A stretch of 7,362 nt of DNA from the NCBI GenBank assembly GCA_963582255.1, contig CAUZRD010000104.1:1-7362 (forward strand). The letters are read 5' to 3'. The stretch comes from CAUZRD01 sp963582255 (GTDB lineage: Bacteria > Pseudomonadota > Alphaproteobacteria > Rhizobiales > TMED25). Both the position numbers and the translations under genes were made by a program. The stretch's first letter is position 1. Every line of letters starts with the position of its first letter. Below are positions 5,024-7,362 of the stretch, piece after piece. Below the pieces are notes generated by a model that had not been told where the DNA came from, ran no database searches, and saw only the letters and a program-made list of their open reading frames with translations.

Positions 5024-6665
5024 ATAGAGCCTCCTTAAATGGTTTGGCTCCAAGCCGCCGATAGGTTTCAATGAACTTCTCATCATCGACGCGCTGGGCG
5101 AGATAGGCATCAACAATCGTTTCCACCGCATCAGCAACTTCCTCATGAGCAAAACCCTTGCCCACGATTTCACCAATTGCAGCGTCTTCGGTGGCATCGC
5201 CGCCGAGTGAAATCTGGTAAAATTCTTCACCGCGTTTTTCCAGACCCAAAATACCAATATGACCAACATGGTGGTGCCCACAGGCATTAATGCAACCAGA
5301 AATCTTGATGGACAATTCGCCAATTTTACTTTGCCGCTCACCATTGGAAAAGCGTTTTGAGATGGCTTGGGCGATTGGGATGGAGCGCGCTGTTGCCAGC
5401 GCGCAAAAGTCCAACCCCGGACATGCGATAATATCTGTCACAAGACCAAGATTTGCATCAGCAAGTTTGGCGGCGACCAGCCCCTCCCACAACACATGCA
5501 GATCATCTTTTTTGACATTCGCGAGCACAAGATTCTGGGTGTGAGTGACCCGTATCTCACTCAGTGAATATTGATCTGCCAGTTTAGCAACTGCCCGCAT
5601 CTGATCTGAAGTCGCGTCACCAGGAGCCTCACCAATTGGTTTCAGCGAAATATTGGCAATTGCATAACCCAATTTTTTATGCTCAGCGACATTGACCCTG
5701 GCCCATTTAGCAAACTCAGGATTCTGTGCTTCAACCGCATCCAGCACCGCCGATTTATCGGGCAGCTCCTCATAAACAGGAGAAGAAAAATAATTTGCAA
5801 TTCGTGACATTTCCTCTACATCCGGCTCAACCTCAAGTCCACCGGCACCAGAAAACTCAGCTTCGATTTCATCGCGAATTTTATCGATACCCTCCTCGTG
5901 AACAAGGATTTTAATCCGCGCCTTGTACTTGTTGTCACGACGACCATGCAAATTATAGACCCTCATGATTGCTTCCAGATAAGCCAAGAGATCTGATTTA
6001 GGCAAAAATGGACGTAGCACCACACCCACAAATGGGGTGCGCCCCTGACCACCGCCAACAATCACCTCATAGCCCGGGATGCCAACGTCATTCCTGATCA
6101 TCCGTAAGCCAATATCATGCACCTTGACGGCAGCTCGGTCGTTAGGTGATCCGGTCACCGCAATTTTGAATTTCCGCGGCAAAAACGAGAATTCAGGATG
6201 AAAGGTTGACCATTGACGAATAAGTTCAGCTGTTGGTCGTGGATCTTCAATTTCATCGGCAGCTACACCCGCCCACGGGTCGGATGTCACGTTGCGAATG
6301 CAATTCCCAGATGTCTGGATGGCATGCATTTCAACTTCAGCCAGCTCGCCAAGAATAGCCGGCACATCTTCCAACTTCGGCCAATTGAATTGAATGTTCT
6401 GACGCGTGGTGAAATGACCATATCCCTTATCGTATTTATCACCTATATCAGCTAGTCGGCGCATCTGATCTGACGACAGCGTACCGTAGGGAATGGCAAT
6501 ACGCAGCATATAGGCATGCAGTTGCAGATAAAGGCCGTTCATCAGTCGCAACGGTTTGAATTCCTCTTCGGTCAACCGACCTGCCAAACGCCTATCTACC
6601 TGCTCACGAAACTGAGCTACCCGTTCATCTACAACTTGGCGGTCAAATTCATCATACCGATACAT
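5010..6665 (-). CDS. cysI: Siroheme [4Fe-4S] sulfite/nitrite reductase, hemoprotein subunit, probably assimilatory sulfite reductase
   Basis: The protein has 551 residues from the ATG at 6665, full length for single-chain nitrite/sulfite reductases, which carry out six-electron reduction of sulfite to sulfide (or nitrite to ammonium). In that numbering the siroheme region reads TTRQNIQFNW (86-95) and GNCIRNVTSDPWAG (120-133), and a second basic anion-site stretch is GRRDNKYKARIK (241-252). The cluster cysteines form CPGLDFC (C415, C421) and GCINAC (C458, C462), the CX5C...CX3C pattern bridging siroheme and [4Fe-4S]. There is no flavin domain, so electrons must come from a ferredoxin or a separate flavoprotein. 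The ATG gives the standard MYRYDEFD start with AGGGAA upstream; an in-frame TTG at 6671 would place that signal too close. The neighbours cysG (siroheme synthesis) and DUF934 favour sulfite over nitrite, though dual activity is possible. Confidence 0.93.
   Translation of the reverse strand: MYRYDEFDRQVVDERVAQFREQVDRRLAGRLTEEEFKPLRLMNGLYLQLHAYMLRIAIPYGTLSSDQMRRLADIGDKYDKGYGHFTTRQNIQFNWPKLEDVPAILGELAEVEMHAIQTSGNCIRNVTSDPWAGVAADEIEDPRPTAELIRQWSTFHPEFSFLPRKFKIAVTGSPNDRAAVKVHDIGLRMIRNDVGIPGYEVIVGGGQGRTPFVGVVLRPFLPKSDLLAYLEAIMRVYNLHGRRDNKYKARIKILVHEEGIDKIRDEIEAEFSGAGGLEVEPDVEEMSRIANYFSSPVYEELPDKSAVLDAVEAQNPEFAKWARVNVAEHKKLGYAIANISLKPIGEAPGDATSDQMRAVAKLADQYSLSEIRVTHTQNLVLANVKKDDLHVLWEGLVAAKLADANLGLVTDIIACPGLDFCALATARSIPIAQAISKRFSNGERQSKIGELSIKISGCINACGHHHVGHIGILGLEKRGEEFYQISLGGDATEDAAIGEIVGKGFAHEEVADAVETIVDAYLAQRVDDEKFIETYRRLGAKPFKEALYAAN
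5030..5036 (-). promoter_or_regulatory. Consensus ribosome binding site that fixes the DUF934 start
   Basis: AAGGAGG on the minus strand lies inside the 3' end of the reductase gene, six bases before the ATG at 5023. It is the strongest Shine-Dalgarno in the window and settles the start codon against a much longer upstream reading frame. Confidence 0.8.
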
Positions 6666-6713
6666 CGGCAATTCCCTTTTTTTCTCAATACTACGCCCTG
6701 ATGTCTTATAGCT

Positions 6714-7028
6714 CTAGGCCGGTTCTTCAATCTGTGCTTCGGATTGTTTGCCAAGATCAGTTCGTGTCGTTGGACCGGCCGTGCGAATACGCTCACGAAA
6801 ACGTAGAGGTTCAGTGAACCCGTGCACACGAACCACATCGATCAGATAAGGCTCAACCACCAACTGTGATTTCACCGACTGTTGACCGACGGTCTCCAGC
6901 AAATCGACCTCTTGAGTACTTTGCGCAATCACAGCATCTTGAATATGGGGCGACCATAATTCCCCTTCCCCTAAAAAAACTACTTCGCCAGAGAGAAGAT
7001 GATTGGCGGTAAGAACTTTTTCACTCAT
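6714..7028 (-). CDS. DUF2849 family protein between cysG and the sulfite reductase
   Basis: This 104-residue protein is a member of DUF2849, a short family found mostly in Alphaproteobacteria between cysG and the sulfite reductase gene. Its function is not established. The sequence begins with a compact domain (VLTANHLLSGEVVFLGEGELW, split here as residues 5-12 and 13-25), continues with a helical stretch rich in polar residues, then VVEPYLIDVV (about 57-66) and a charged tail with RFRERIRTAGPTTR. There are no cysteines, transmembrane helices or signal peptide, which argues against direct metal-cluster or membrane electron transfer. The ATG overlaps the cysG stop as ATGA (7025-7028), and GAGGT at 7034-7038 supplies a ribosome site. 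The reductase starts 48 bases downstream. Translational coupling suggests a need for fixed stoichiometry with siroheme synthesis or reductase assembly, but that is inference. Confidence 0.82.
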   Translation of the reverse strand: MSEKVLTANHLLSGEVVFLGEGELWSPHIQDAVIAQSTQEVDLLETVGQQSVKSQLVVEPYLIDVVRVHGFTEPLRFRERIRTAGPTTRTDLGKQSEAQIEEPA

Positions 7029-7362
7029 GCTGTACCTCTACACTTCAGCTCCAACGCCTGCATATTGGCTTGATCTGGAGATAACCCCACCAAGATTACA
7101 GCCGGCCCAGTAATCTGGTTTGATTGAATTAAACTAGTAAGACCACCCAAATTACCGTGCACAATCTTCTCATTAGCGCGTGCGACATTTTCGACTACAC
7201 ACACAGCAAGATCCAGCCGCGCCCCGTGAAGCATCAGCCTCCCTTGAAGAAACCGCGCCTGCCCAACCCCCATATAAACGGCAAAAGCAGCCCCATCTTT
7301 CGCCAATGCCGCCCAATCATGCTCGCTCGGACCATTGGCATCGCGCGCGGTAATTAGTGAAA
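7025..7362 (-). CDS. cysG: Siroheme synthase / uroporphyrinogen-III C-methyltransferase, C-terminal part, cut by the window edge
   Basis: The last 111 codons are visible and the frame stays open to the right edge, so the start lies outside. The edge end reads LITARDANGPSEHDWAALA followed by GAAFAVYMGVGQA, equivalent to the TGHAR...DW..LA....T.V.YMG segment of the SUMT (CobA/CysG methyltransferase) fold. The end has GPAVILVGLSP, matching the C-terminal strand of that domain. The enzyme methylates uroporphyrinogen III with S-adenosylmethionine to precorrin-2; in fused CysG an N-terminal domain also performs the dehydrogenase and ferrochelatase steps that yield siroheme. Whether that domain is present cannot be seen. 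As the first visible gene of the operon it supplies the cofactor of the reductase two genes downstream. A TTG near 7306 is not a start, since the conserved methyltransferase motif lies upstream of it. Confidence 0.9.
   Translation of the reverse strand, partial: SLITARDANGPSEHDWAALAKDGAAFAVYMGVGQARFLQGRLMLHGARLDLAVCVVENVARANEKIVHGNLGGLTSLIQSNQITGPAVILVGLSPDQANMQALELKCRGTA

Noticed and set aside
5024..5344. A 107-codon upstream extension of the DUF934 reading frame on the minus strand
   Set aside because: It lies within the conserved 3' part of the sulfite reductase in another frame, and the consensus ribosome site plus the family start place the true start at 5023.

Overview
The window looks like part of an alphaproteobacterial chromosome of roughly balanced base composition. 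The main reason is the block on the right, which reads cysG, DUF2849, nitrite/sulfite reductase, DUF934 in transcription order, an arrangement familiar from Alphaproteobacteria. The organosulfonate genes next to it would suit a marine heterotroph, but no sequence here proves the lineage. No mobile element, tRNA, rRNA or CRISPR array was seen.

Layout from left to right. Positions 1-22 look like the right half of an intrinsic terminator cut by the window edge. A gamma-class carbonic anhydrase homologue lies on the minus strand (108-632). Divergent from it, across 88 bases that contain an inverted repeat, is a DHDPS/N-acetylneuraminate lyase family aldolase (721-1650, plus strand). A 284-base gap with several small inverted repeats follows. 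Next come three tightly packed plus-strand genes: suyA (1935-2222), suyB (2230-3402) and a comC-like dehydrogenase (3399-4433). Together they make an (R)-sulfolactate module in which the dehydrogenase interconverts sulfopyruvate and (R)-sulfolactate, and SuyAB splits (R)-sulfolactate into pyruvate and sulfite.

Converging on this module from the right, on the minus strand, is a siroheme sulfite-reduction operon: the 3' end of cysG (7025-7362, running off the window), a DUF2849 gene (6714-7028), a sulfite/nitrite reductase (5010-6665) and a DUF934 gene (4511-5023). Its genes overlap or are closely spaced.

The point of interest is the pairing. The left module releases sulfite and the right module reduces it to sulfide. 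The PAPS/APS reductase gene cysH, which commonly follows the DUF934 gene in this kind of operon, is not there; the operon instead ends 77 bases from comC. This suggests, without proving it, that sulfonate-derived sulfite feeds sulfur assimilation. The DHDPS-family aldolase keeps the Schiff-base lysine and the catalytic tyrosine but lacks the arginine typical of true DapA, so it is a candidate for an unassigned lyase step linked to this pathway.
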